From Chloroflexota bacterium (GTDB lineage Bacteria; Chloroflexota; Dehalococcoidia; JAUQQI01): DNA of 17,379 nucleotides. The notes beneath the pieces were generated by a model, which saw nothing but the letters and a program-made list of their open reading frames with translations, did no database searches and was not told the origin of the DNA. The translations under genes and the position numbers were made by a program. The DNA lies in NCBI GenBank assembly GCA_030549955.1, contig JAUQQI010000135.1, forward strand, positions 1-17,379, in the 5' to 3' direction. This document shows positions 6,754-13,794 of this stretch, one piece after another; the stretch's first letter is position 1, and each line of letters starts with the position of its first letter.

Positions 6754-7488
6754 CTAATCGCCTGCCTTAGCCCGCTGGAGTGCGGCCTGGTGGGCAGCGA
6801 GCTCGAGCCGGTCGTCCAGCGGGGCCAGGGTTACGTCGGTGTAGCGCCGTTTTAAGGCCAGCCAGATCAGGTGGTCGGCAAAGTGGGGATTTTTGGGCAG
6901 CAGCGACCCGTGCATGTAGGTGCCGAAGGCCGACTTGTAAACCGCTCCCTCGGTGCCGTCCTGGCCGTTGTTGCCGAAGCCGACGACCACCCGGCCGAGG
7001 GGAGCCGCGCCCGGCCCCAGGACGGTTCGACCGCCGTGGTTTTCAAACCCGACGAGGGTCCGGCCCTGCCACTCGACAACGATGTTGCCGATGCACCGGG
7101 GCTCAGCCGGACCCGGGTGGACGGTGTAGGCGTCGAAGATACCCAGGCCCCGAATTCGGTCGCCCTCGGCCGGCTGATAGTAGTGGCCGAGCAGCTGGTA
7201 GGCGGCGCAAGCTGCCAAGACTACGGCTCCCGATTCGACGGCGGCCCGCAGGGCCTCGCCCTTGACTTCGACCAGGTCATCGGCGACGACGCGCTGGTCC
7301 CGGTCCTGGCCACCCCCAAGGATCAGGATATCGAACTCGTCGGGGTCAAACCGCTCCCGAAGCTCGACCGGTACGACCCTAACGTCAACGCCCCGCCAGC
7401 GGCAACGCTGGACAAGGCAAATGACGTTACCCCGGTCGGCATAGAGGTTAAGCTCGTCGGGATAGAAATAACCGATTCGAAGTTCCAT
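6754..7488 (-). CDS. gatD: Lipid II isoglutaminyl synthase, glutaminase subunit GatD
   Basis: GatD is a class I glutamine amidotransferase that hydrolyses glutamine and passes ammonia to MurT, converting the stem-peptide alpha-D-glutamate of lipid II to D-isoglutamine. In this 244-aa protein the nucleophile is Cys94 in LAACAAYQLLG, the same number as in the S. aureus enzyme, and the catalytic histidine is His193 in GTYMHGSLLPKNP. ILGGGQDRDQ (57-66) is the oxyanion/substrate loop, and Arg131 resembles the conserved substrate-binding arginine. CobB/CobQ-type amidotransferases are relatives, but the pairing with murT makes GatD the clear choice. The ATG overlaps the murT stop by one base (TGATG) with GGGAGG just upstream, so the two subunits are translationally coupled. 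Confidence 0.95.
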   Translation of the reverse strand: MELRIGYFYPDELNLYADRGNVICLVQRCRWRGVDVRVVPVELRERFDPDEFDILILGGGQDRDQRVVADDLVEVKGEALRAAVESGAVVLAACAAYQLLGHYYQPAEGDRIRGLGIFDAYTVHPGPAEPRCIGNIVVEWQGRTLVGFENHGGRTVLGPGAAPLGRVVVGFGNNGQDGTEGAVYKSAFGTYMHGSLLPKNPHFADHLIWLALKRRYTDVTLAPLDDRLELAAHQAALQRAKAGD

Positions 7489-8900
7489 CAGGCCTCCCAG
7501 TAGGGGCGGGTCAGGCCCCGCCGGGCGAGAATTCGCTGGAGGTCCAGAAGGGCCGTATAAGTTGGCAGGATATAGAGGGTGTCGCCCGGCCGGATTTTCT
7601 CAACGGCGATATCCAGGGCCCGCCGAATGTCCGGTTCGACGACCGGCTCGGGCGTGTCGGCGGTCCCGGCGACCTCAGCGTACTTGAGCCGGAGGGCCAT
7701 CTCTGCGGCCCGGAGGCCCGAAGTTATGACCAGGCCGACCCGGCCCCGGAGCAGGTCGAAGTCGACGTCCCAGACCCAGGAGATATCCCGGCCGTCGTTT
7801 ACGCGGTCGTTCAGGATAATGAGCAGGTTTTTCGGCCCGTCCCGACCGTCCGAGAGGATCAGGTTTATTGCCTCGTTGAATCCCGCCGGATTCTTCACCA
7901 GGATCGTCACGAGCCGGCGGCGGCCGAAGTTGATAACCTGCTGGCGGCCGAACGCCGGCTGGAAGGCCCCGAGGGCCTGGCGCACGATCCGGGCCGGCAC
8001 CCGGTAGGCCCAGGCGAGGGCGGTTGCGGCCAGGGCGTTATAGGCATTGTAGGTGCCGCCGACCGGGAGCTCGACCTCAAAGGGCTCGCCGCCGAACTGG
8101 ATAACCAGTCCGAGGCTTTCGACGCCCTGGGCCCGGACAATCTCGCCGGCGACGTCCGGCACCGGCCGTTCCCACCCGCAGTCCGGGCAGTGATATTTGC
8201 CCAGATGGCTGTAATAAACTGTATCGTACCTGAGGGGGCCGTTACACCGGGGGCAGAAGCGGGCGTCGGCGGCATGGGGCAGGCTTTCCCGGGCAAAGGG
8301 CGAACTTTCCAGGCCGAAAAGCACCAGATCCTTCGGGAAGTCGTCGATGATGGCCGCCAGGTTCGGGTCGTCGGCGTTCACGACCAGAACCTCCGGAGGA
8401 GTTTCGGTCAGGACCCGCCGCCAGGCCCGGGCCAGGGCCTCGACCTCACCGTAGCGGTCGAGCTGGTCCCGGAAGAGGTTTATCAGAACGACGACATGGG
8501 GTCGGAGCCGGCCGAGCATCTGCGGAAGGGTGCCTTCGTCGACCTCGAACAGGCCGACGCCCCGCCCCCCGAGGACGAGGCGGCCCTGCCAGTCCGACCG
8601 TTCCACCAGGGCGCTCAGGATGCCCCGGAGGAGGTTCGAGCCGGCCCGGTTCGAGACCGGCTCGTAGCCGGCCCGCAGAAGGATCTCGCCGGCCATCCGG
8701 ACGGTCGTTGTTTTGCCGTTCGTGCCGCTGACCAGGATGATGCCGCCGGTGAGCTGCTGGGCCCACTCGTCGAGGTATTCGGGGGCGACCGCTTCGACGA
8801 CCAGACCCGGCAGGGCCGTGCCGCCGCCGAGCCGTAGAAGCCGGGCCGTCCTCCGCAGGGCCTTTGCGGCCCCGATGACCGGGATTCGATTGAGGCCCAT
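7488..8900 (-). CDS. murT: Lipid II isoglutaminyl synthase, Mur-ligase subunit MurT
   Basis: MurT is the ATP-dependent ligase half of the lipid II amidation complex and acts at the inner face of the membrane. The 470-aa protein shows the Mur-ligase P-loop GTNGKTTT (59-66), the FEVDEG segment (118-123), a four-cysteine zinc ribbon inserted in the central domain (Cys216, 219, 238, 241), and the C-terminal DUF1727 domain with NDGRDISWVWDVDFD near 368-382. All are typical of MurT rather than MurE or MurF. The start at ATG 8900 is chosen over TTG 8939, which lies inside the divergent -35 block and lacks a Shine-Dalgarno. ATG 8900 also lacks one, but a good promoter predicts a start about 4 nt before it. 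It heads the operon murT-gatD-permease. Confidence 0.95.
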   Translation of the reverse strand: MGLNRIPVIGAAKALRRTARLLRLGGGTALPGLVVEAVAPEYLDEWAQQLTGGIILVSGTNGKTTTVRMAGEILLRAGYEPVSNRAGSNLLRGILSALVERSDWQGRLVLGGRGVGLFEVDEGTLPQMLGRLRPHVVVLINLFRDQLDRYGEVEALARAWRRVLTETPPEVLVVNADDPNLAAIIDDFPKDLVLFGLESSPFARESLPHAADARFCPRCNGPLRYDTVYYSHLGKYHCPDCGWERPVPDVAGEIVRAQGVESLGLVIQFGGEPFEVELPVGGTYNAYNALAATALAWAYRVPARIVRQALGAFQPAFGRQQVINFGRRRLVTILVKNPAGFNEAINLILSDGRDGPKNLLIILNDRVNDGRDISWVWDVDFDLLRGRVGLVITSGLRAAEMALRLKYAEVAGTADTPEPVVEPDIRRALDIAVEKIRPGDTLYILPTYTALLDLQRILARRGLTRPYWEA

Positions 8901-8910
8901 ACCGAACAGA

Positions 8911-8939
8911 AGTCTAGCGTCCCGGCTGGCCGTTGACAA
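8911..8939 (-). promoter_or_regulatory. Promoter of the murT-gatD operon (near-leaderless)
   Basis: On the minus strand TTGTCA (8939-8934) is followed after exactly 17 bp by TAGACT (8916-8911). The predicted transcription start is near 8904, leaving about 4 nt before ATG 8900 and no room for a ribosome-binding site. The -35 is the reverse complement of part of the divergent promoter's -35. Confidence 0.6.
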
Positions 8940-8961
8940 GGGCGGGCCAATGAGTTATAAA
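8933..8961 (+). promoter_or_regulatory. Promoter of the BY-kinase gene (near-leaderless)
   Basis: A consensus TTGACA at 8933-8938 is followed after exactly 17 bp by TATAAA at 8956-8961, an excellent sigma-70-type promoter. The predicted start near 8968 leaves about 4 nt before the ATG at 8972, and no Shine-Dalgarno is visible. It shares bases 8934-8938 with the -35 of the oppositely directed murT promoter. Confidence 0.7.
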
Positions 8962-8971
8962 ATGGCCGTTG

Positions 8972-10327
8972 ATGGGGCTGAGAGATTACTGGCGGGTTCT
9001 GGCGCGCAGGTGGTGGCTGATTGCGGCCCTCGTCGTTCTGGCCGCCGGTTCGGCGTACGTTTACAGCAAGCTCCAGCAACCCTTTTATCGGTCGTCCATT
9101 CGGCTGTTCGTCATCCCCTGGCGCCCGGACTACGGGGTGACCCTGGTCGTTCGGGAGACGATCCGCCAGTACAGCCAGCTCCTTACGACCGATGCGATTA
9201 TCAACCGGGTAAACAGCCAGCTCCAGCTGGACCTTCCGCCCGACGAGTTCCGGCGGCGGGTCCGGGTGAGCGAGGCCGCCGACGCCCAGGCGATCCTCGT
9301 CGAGGCCGACGACCCGAACCCGGAGATGGCCCAGCGGATTGTCCTCGCCCTGGCGGAGGCATTCCGGGAGCAGCAACAGCTGCGGATGAAGGATGTCGAC
9401 AAGCGGGACCGGGTCGACGTCGAGCGCTACGACGACCCGTCGCCGCCGGTACTGGCCTGGCCCCGCACCCGCTCGAACGTCCTGGCCGGGGCGGTCCTGG
9501 GGCTGGTCGTCGGGGTCCTGTTTGCGTTCCTTCAGGAATTTCTCGATGATACGGTCAAGACGGCGGAAGAATCCGAACGGTTGCTGGGCCGGGCGGTGCT
9601 CGGGGTGGTGCCCCGATTTTCGGTGCCGGCCGGCCGGAAATCCGGAGGGTCCCCAGTGGAGATGGAAAACGCCCTGATCACCAGGCTTGACCCCCGCTCG
9701 CCGGTGGCCGAAGCGTTCCGGCAACTTCGGACAAGCATCCAGTTTGCAAGCCCGGACCGGCCAGTCCGGAGCCTGCTGTTGACGTCGACTGGTCCCGAGG
9801 AAGGCAAGACGACAACCCTTGCGAACCTGGCCATCGCCTTTGCGGAAGCCGGAAGCCGCGTCGTGATGGTCGATGCGGACCTGCGCCGGCCGGGTCTGCA
9901 CAAGCTCTTCGGGCTGAAAAACCAGGTCGGGCTGACAACCCTCGTTGTCGGCGAACCTGACCAGGAGCTTCCCCTGTTTGAGACGGGCATCGTGAACCTC
10001 TGGCTGTTGCCGAGCGGGCCCCTTCCCCCCAACCCTGCCGAGTTGCTTGCCTCCCGCCGGATGGCTGAGGTGATGGAGCGGCTGGCGAATTTCGCTGACT
10101 ACGTCCTGTATGATTCGCCGCCGGTCCTCGCCGTTACGGACGCGGCGATCCTGGCAAGCCGCGTTGACGGGGTACTCCTTGTGCTTCAGGCCGGCCGAAC
10201 CCGGCGGGAATTCGCCCGGCGGGCCAAAGCTGCCCTCGAAAAGGTCAACGCCCGGATCCTGGGCACGGTCCTGACCGGGGTTAAGCCCGACCGCAGCCTC
10301 CAGGCGTACTACGGCGAAGGCGAGTAG
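8972..10327 (+). CDS. Wzz-domain BY-kinase-type polysaccharide co-polymerase (CpsD/CapB/Wzc-like)
   Basis: This 451-aa membrane protein joins a Wzz chain-length domain to a bacterial tyrosine-kinase domain. TM1 is about residues 13-31 and TM2 about 168-188, preceded by a proline-rich stretch (PSPPVLAWP, 157-165); the external segment between them carries the chain-length region. The kinase half has EAFRQLR (247-253, the oligomerisation motif), Walker A GPEEGKTT (274-281), Walker A' VVMVDAD (297-303) and Walker B VLYDS (378-382). Such proteins govern length and export of capsule or exopolysaccharide. The C-terminal tail has only two tyrosines (YYGEGE) instead of the usual tyrosine cluster, so autophosphorylation may be reduced. 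The external domain is short for Wzc. ATG 8972 is chosen over TTG 8969 from the promoter geometry. A membrane glycosyltransferase cluster follows. Confidence 0.9.
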   Translation: MGLRDYWRVLARRWWLIAALVVLAAGSAYVYSKLQQPFYRSSIRLFVIPWRPDYGVTLVVRETIRQYSQLLTTDAIINRVNSQLQLDLPPDEFRRRVRVSEAADAQAILVEADDPNPEMAQRIVLALAEAFREQQQLRMKDVDKRDRVDVERYDDPSPPVLAWPRTRSNVLAGAVLGLVVGVLFAFLQEFLDDTVKTAEESERLLGRAVLGVVPRFSVPAGRKSGGSPVEMENALITRLDPRSPVAEAFRQLRTSIQFASPDRPVRSLLLTSTGPEEGKTTTLANLAIAFAEAGSRVVMVDADLRRPGLHKLFGLKNQVGLTTLVVGEPDQELPLFETGIVNLWLLPSGPLPPNPAELLASRRMAEVMERLANFADYVLYDSPPVLAVTDAAILASRVDGVLLVLQAGRTRREFARRAKAALEKVNARILGTVLTGVKPDRSLQAYYGEGE

Positions 10328-10514
10328 GCCCGCACCACCCATCCCCGGCCGGGCTGTTCGGCCCGTCCTCCTTGCCCTCTGGGTTGGCGCTGTTTACGCG
10401 GCCTATTTCGCCGCCCACAAGCCCCTCCCCGCCGACTTCCCCACCCTGGTTGCCTCCAACCTTTCGACCCTTCTTACCCCGACGTCAGCCGGCCCCTGGC
10501 CTGAACGGTCGGCG

Positions 10515-11702
10515 GTGGCAGTTGGGTGGGCCGGGGCGGCTGGAACCCTCGCCCTGGGCATGCTGCTGGGCCGGTTCTTCGCGAAGCTTCTCCGGCGGAC
10601 AGACTGGTCGGTCCCTGAATGGGCCGGGGCCGGGTTTATCATCCTGGCCGGGCTTGGACTTGCCCTCGCCTGGGCCGGGCTGGCCCGGGCCGAGAACCTG
10701 CGGCTCGCGGCCGGGGCCAGCGGCGGGGTTGGCTTGGTCGGCCTGCTGGTCGATGGAGTTCGGGGCGGTTTTGCGTTCCGGCGGCTTTTAACGCCCCGGC
10801 CGGAACCACGGCAGGCGGCCGCTGGGATTGCCTTCGGCCTGCCCCTGGCGGCAGTCGCGGCGGCCCCACCGTTCGAGTGGGACACCCTCGTTTACCACCT
10901 CTCCGTGGTCCGGGTCATGCTTGAGACCGGGCGGTACCCGGATATCCCGGGGGCACCCCACTTCTACTTCCCGAAGCTTGGCGAAGCTGCCTACGCCTGG
11001 GCGGTTGCCCTGGGCGGGGACCGGGCCGCGAGGGTCCTGGCCCTGCTGGTTGCCGGCCTGACCGTCTGGGCCGGCGGGCGAGCCGCCCGCCGGCTCGGAG
11101 TCCCGGTATCCTTTACCCTCGTCCTGCTTATGACGGTGCCGTCGGCGCTGGAGCTGGCATCCTGGGCGTACACCGATTACTGGCTCGGCCTCTGGGTGAC
11201 GCTGGCAGTCGGCGGCCTGCTGGCCCGGGACCCGGTCGGGTTCGGGCTCTGGGCCGGGGCGGCCCTGGGCACGAAGCTTACGGCCGTCGGCTTTGTCCTG
11301 GCTGCCGGGGTGCTCGGGTTGCCGAAGACGCTCTGGACCATCCCGGTCGCTAGTCTGGTCGCCGTCCCCTGGTACCTTGATACCTGGGTCCGGACCGGAA
11401 ACCCGGTCTATCCGTTCGTTTTCGGGGGCGCCGGCTGGACGCCTGAGCGGGCGGCCTGGTGGGGCGGCGGGCCGGATATTCTCCGGCTGTTGCGGCTTGC
11501 CGCGGCCCCGTTAGAACTTTCGACCCTTGCCGCAGCCGGCACGTTAAGCTACGATTTCACCCTGGGACCGGTGTGGCTCGCAACCTTTCCGGCCTTTTTC
11601 ACCCGGCGCAGGGCTGATCCGATGGCGTTCGGCTGGTCGCCTGGTTTCTGGGGGGTAGTTTTGTCTACTGGCTCGGACTGGGCGCCTTTTCGGCCAACCT
11701 GA
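10515..11702 (+). CDS. GT-C membrane glycosyltransferase, 5' part of a frameshifted gene
   Basis: This is the N-terminal portion of a large multi-pass glycosyltransferase of the PMT/ArnT-like GT-C type. The motif EWDTLVYHLSVVR (residues 121-133 from GTG 10515) supplies the acidic residue expected in the first external loop, followed by about ten hydrophobic segments. The enzyme probably uses a polyprenyl-phosphate sugar outside the membrane. GTG 10515 is not a convincing start: the frame stays open back to 10275 and encodes a plausible membrane segment (VLLALWVGAVYAAYFAAH) from about 10365, yet no ATG, GTG or TTG occurs in it. The frame ends early at TGA 11700-11702 after an apparent -1 shift between 11618 and 11655, where a run of six G (11650-11655) is a likely slip site. 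The remainder is in the frame of the next entry. Confidence 0.7.
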   Translation: MAVGWAGAAGTLALGMLLGRFFAKLLRRTDWSVPEWAGAGFIILAGLGLALAWAGLARAENLRLAAGASGGVGLVGLLVDGVRGGFAFRRLLTPRPEPRQAAAGIAFGLPLAAVAAAPPFEWDTLVYHLSVVRVMLETGRYPDIPGAPHFYFPKLGEAAYAWAVALGGDRAARVLALLVAGLTVWAGGRAARRLGVPVSFTLVLLMTVPSALELASWAYTDYWLGLWVTLAVGGLLARDPVGFGLWAGAALGTKLTAVGFVLAAGVLGLPKTLWTIPVASLVAVPWYLDTWVRTGNPVYPFVFGGAGWTPERAAWWGGGPDILRLLRLAAAPLELSTLAAAGTLSYDFTLGPVWLATFPAFFTRRRADPMAFGWSPGFWGVVLSTGSDWAPFRPT

Positions 11703-12262
11703 TGCAGGGCCGGCTGCTCTTGCCGGCGTTGCCGGTGGCCGCCGTCCTGTGGGCGCGGGCCATAGATGGGTTCGACTGGCGGTTCTTTCTGCGGGGAGCA
11801 GTCGGCATCGTTGCGGCCGTAAACCTGGCGAGCCTCTGGGCAGGGCTTCTGGCTGGTCCGGTGCTTGCTGGCGGCCTCGGTTTCGTGCCAACCGCGGAGT
11901 TTTACGACCGGGTCCTGGGAAGTTATTACCGGGCTGTGGTTGCGGCCGCCGTCCCCGAGGCGGCCCCCGCCATTCTGGTCTGGGAGCCCCGGGCCTATTT
12001 CTGCCTGCCAGGTTGCCGTCCGGATGACCTGCTCGACCTGTGGCGGGTCTCGGGTCCCGACCCGGTTGAAACCTGGCGGTTACAGGGCTTTAAAAGTGTC
12101 CTCATCAGCTGGCGGGGTCTCGATTACGCCGTCGAAGTCTGGGGAAGCTTTTCGCAGGAGGAGGCCGAACGGATTCGAGGGCGATTGCGGAGTCTGCCCG
12201 TGCTTGGCGAGTGGGGCGGCCGGCCGGGCCGGCCCGAGTACGGCCTTTACCAGCTGAGGTGA
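11702..12262 (+). CDS. GT-C membrane glycosyltransferase, 3' part of the same frameshifted gene
   Basis: This frame continues the preceding gene. Coding-like sequence already begins upstream of its ATG, from about 11618 (LVAWFLGGSFVYWLGLGAFSAN), so the missing join lies there. It encodes the last membrane segments (MQGRLLLPALPVAAVLW onwards) and a soluble C-terminal domain of about 110 residues (from APAILVWEPRAYF), similar in layout to the C-termini of the two complete GT-C genes downstream. The upstream stop and this ATG form TGATG at 11700-11704, so translational restart could in principle make two polypeptides. A single-base deletion, whether biological or from sequencing, explains the upstream coding-like residues better. 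The final TGA overlaps the next gene's GTG. Confidence 0.65.
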   Translation: MQGRLLLPALPVAAVLWARAIDGFDWRFFLRGAVGIVAAVNLASLWAGLLAGPVLAGGLGFVPTAEFYDRVLGSYYRAVVAAAVPEAAPAILVWEPRAYFCLPGCRPDDLLDLWRVSGPDPVETWRLQGFKSVLISWRGLDYAVEVWGSFSQEEAERIRGRLRSLPVLGEWGGRPGRPEYGLYQLR

Positions 12263-13785
12263 CCAGGCGATATCTGCTTCTCTTCGGGGTCTTACTTGGC
12301 CTGCGCCTGGCCGGAGCCCGGCTCGTTTCCCAGCCCGGCTACATGGACGCGTATTACTATTACCACGTGGCCCGCAACCTCTACCTGGGCCGGGGCTTTG
12401 TCGAGGACGTCATCTGGAACTGGCTTAATCCGCCCCCGGCCATCACCCACCCGAGCAATGACTACTGGATGCCCCTCACTTCGGTTTTGATCGCTGGGGC
12501 ATTCTGGCTCCTCGGTGAGTCTTTCCGGGCCGCCCAGGTCCCGAGTCTTCTCACCTCGGCCGCCCTGGCGCTTTTTGCTTACCACCTGGCCGGGCGGATA
12601 TTTAAGGCCGAACGACCCCGGCTCTGGTCGGCGGCTATCACGGCCGCCGGCGGCAGCTATTTTGTTTACTGGCACGGGACGGACAATTTTGCCCTCTTCG
12701 GCCTGGCGGGCGCCCTGGCCCTCTACCTGGCCGGCGGCCTGCCGGCGGCGTCGGGGTGGGGGGCGGTCGGGGCGGGGGTTCTTAGCGGCGCCGGCTACCT
12801 CGCCCGACCTGATGGACCCCTGCTCCTGGCAGTGGTGGTGGGGTGGATTCTCCGGCCGGGGACGGAAGCTAACCTGAGGCGGCGAGCCGGCCTCATTTTC
12901 CTGGCGATGGTCGGATTTTGCCTGGCAGCCGGGCCCTGGTGGGCCCGAAACCTGGCCGTTTTCGGAACGCCCCTGCCCGGGGGCGGCCTCAAAGCCGCCT
13001 GGCTTCGGGAATACAACGAGGTTTTCAGCTACGGCCTGGGCCTTGGACCGGTTCACTACCTGGACTGGGGCCTGGGGCCGGTCCTGTCGTCAAAGATTAG
13101 TGCTACCTTGAGAAATCTTAACTTCTTTCTGAGTCTTTCGCTCATTCTTTTATTGCCGTTCGGCCTGCTCGGGGCCTGGCGTCTCCGCCGGAGTCCGGCC
13201 TTTGGCCTGGCCTGGGCTTACGTTCTGGTCCTTTTCGTTGTGCTCACCCTGGTTTTTACATTCCCGTCGTCCCGTGGAACCCTTTTTCACAGCGGGGTCG
13301 TAGGTCTGCCCTTCTTTGCAGTAGCCGTCGCCGTCGGCCTGGAGGCGGCGATCCGCTGGCTCGCCAGATATCGGGCCCGGTGGGACCCGGACCGGGCAGT
13401 CCGAAATATCGGACTGATCTTTATTGGGGGATTCATCGTGGCCAGCGTCGGCCTCGGGGTCCGGGCTGCCGGGGAATGGGATGAGCGGTTCCGGGCTTAC
13501 GAAGCCGTTGCGGCCTGGTTCCGGGAAGGTGGCATCTCCGACCCGGTGATGGTTGTTGACCCACCCGGCTATTATTATGTGAGCGGCACCCCGGCCGTGG
13601 TTGTCGCAAATAACGACCTGGAGACAACCTGGCAGGTCTGCCGCCGGTACGGGGTCCGGTATCTTCTCGTTGAGCCGGCCTTCCCGGAGCCGTGGCTCCC
13701 CCTCTGGGAAGACCCGAAGGCCAGCCCCCGGTTTGCCCTCGTTGACCAGGTGGGTAATATCAAAATCTTCCGGGTGGTGGATTAG
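12259..13785 (+). CDS. GT-C membrane glycosyltransferase (PMT_2/ArnT-like)
   Basis: This 508-aa multi-pass membrane protein has a first membrane segment at residues 5-20 and then the GT39-type motif QPGYMDAYYYYHVARNLYLG (25-44), with Asp30 the likely catalytic or metal-binding acid. About eleven more hydrophobic segments follow. A soluble, presumably extracytoplasmic C-terminal domain of roughly 110 residues ends the protein. Family members transfer a sugar from a polyprenyl-phosphate donor to protein or glycan acceptors; substrate and acceptor are unknown. The GTG start at 12259 overlaps the previous stop in a GTGA arrangement. An open extension to 12211 overlaps the preceding coding frame and lacks family-like sequence. 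The stop is TAG, showing that amber is a normal terminator in this genome. Confidence 0.85.
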   Translation: MTRRYLLLFGVLLGLRLAGARLVSQPGYMDAYYYYHVARNLYLGRGFVEDVIWNWLNPPPAITHPSNDYWMPLTSVLIAGAFWLLGESFRAAQVPSLLTSAALALFAYHLAGRIFKAERPRLWSAAITAAGGSYFVYWHGTDNFALFGLAGALALYLAGGLPAASGWGAVGAGVLSGAGYLARPDGPLLLAVVVGWILRPGTEANLRRRAGLIFLAMVGFCLAAGPWWARNLAVFGTPLPGGGLKAAWLREYNEVFSYGLGLGPVHYLDWGLGPVLSSKISATLRNLNFFLSLSLILLLPFGLLGAWRLRRSPAFGLAWAYVLVLFVVLTLVFTFPSSRGTLFHSGVVGLPFFAVAVAVGLEAAIRWLARYRARWDPDRAVRNIGLIFIGGFIVASVGLGVRAAGEWDERFRAYEAVAAWFREGGISDPVMVVDPPGYYYVSGTPAVVVANNDLETTWQVCRRYGVRYLLVEPAFPEPWLPLWEDPKASPRFALVDQVGNIKIFRVVD

Positions 13786-13794
13786 GGGGGGAGG

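Noticed and set aside
8901..8939. Extended murT start at TTG 8939
   Set aside because: The TTG lies within the shared -35 block and the extension contains the murT -10, so it would not be on the predicted transcript; no ribosome-binding site supports it.
8615..10342. Long open frame on the minus strand (575 codons) opposite the BY-kinase gene
   Set aside because: It spans the divergent promoter region and two well-supported genes, is rich in Arg, Pro, Gly and Gln with no recognisable domain, and is the usual antisense artefact of GC-rich coding DNA.
10350..10365. CGGGC-TGTTCG-GCCCG as a terminator for the BY-kinase gene
   Set aside because: Only a 5-bp stem without a T-run, and it lies inside coding-like sequence of the next glycosyltransferase frame; kept only as a possible relative of the recurrent hairpin.
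13785..13791. Run of seven G before the GT87 start as a phase-variation tract
   Set aside because: It lies outside the reading frame, overlapping the previous stop and the ribosome-binding site; length change might alter initiation, but nothing in the sequence shows switching.
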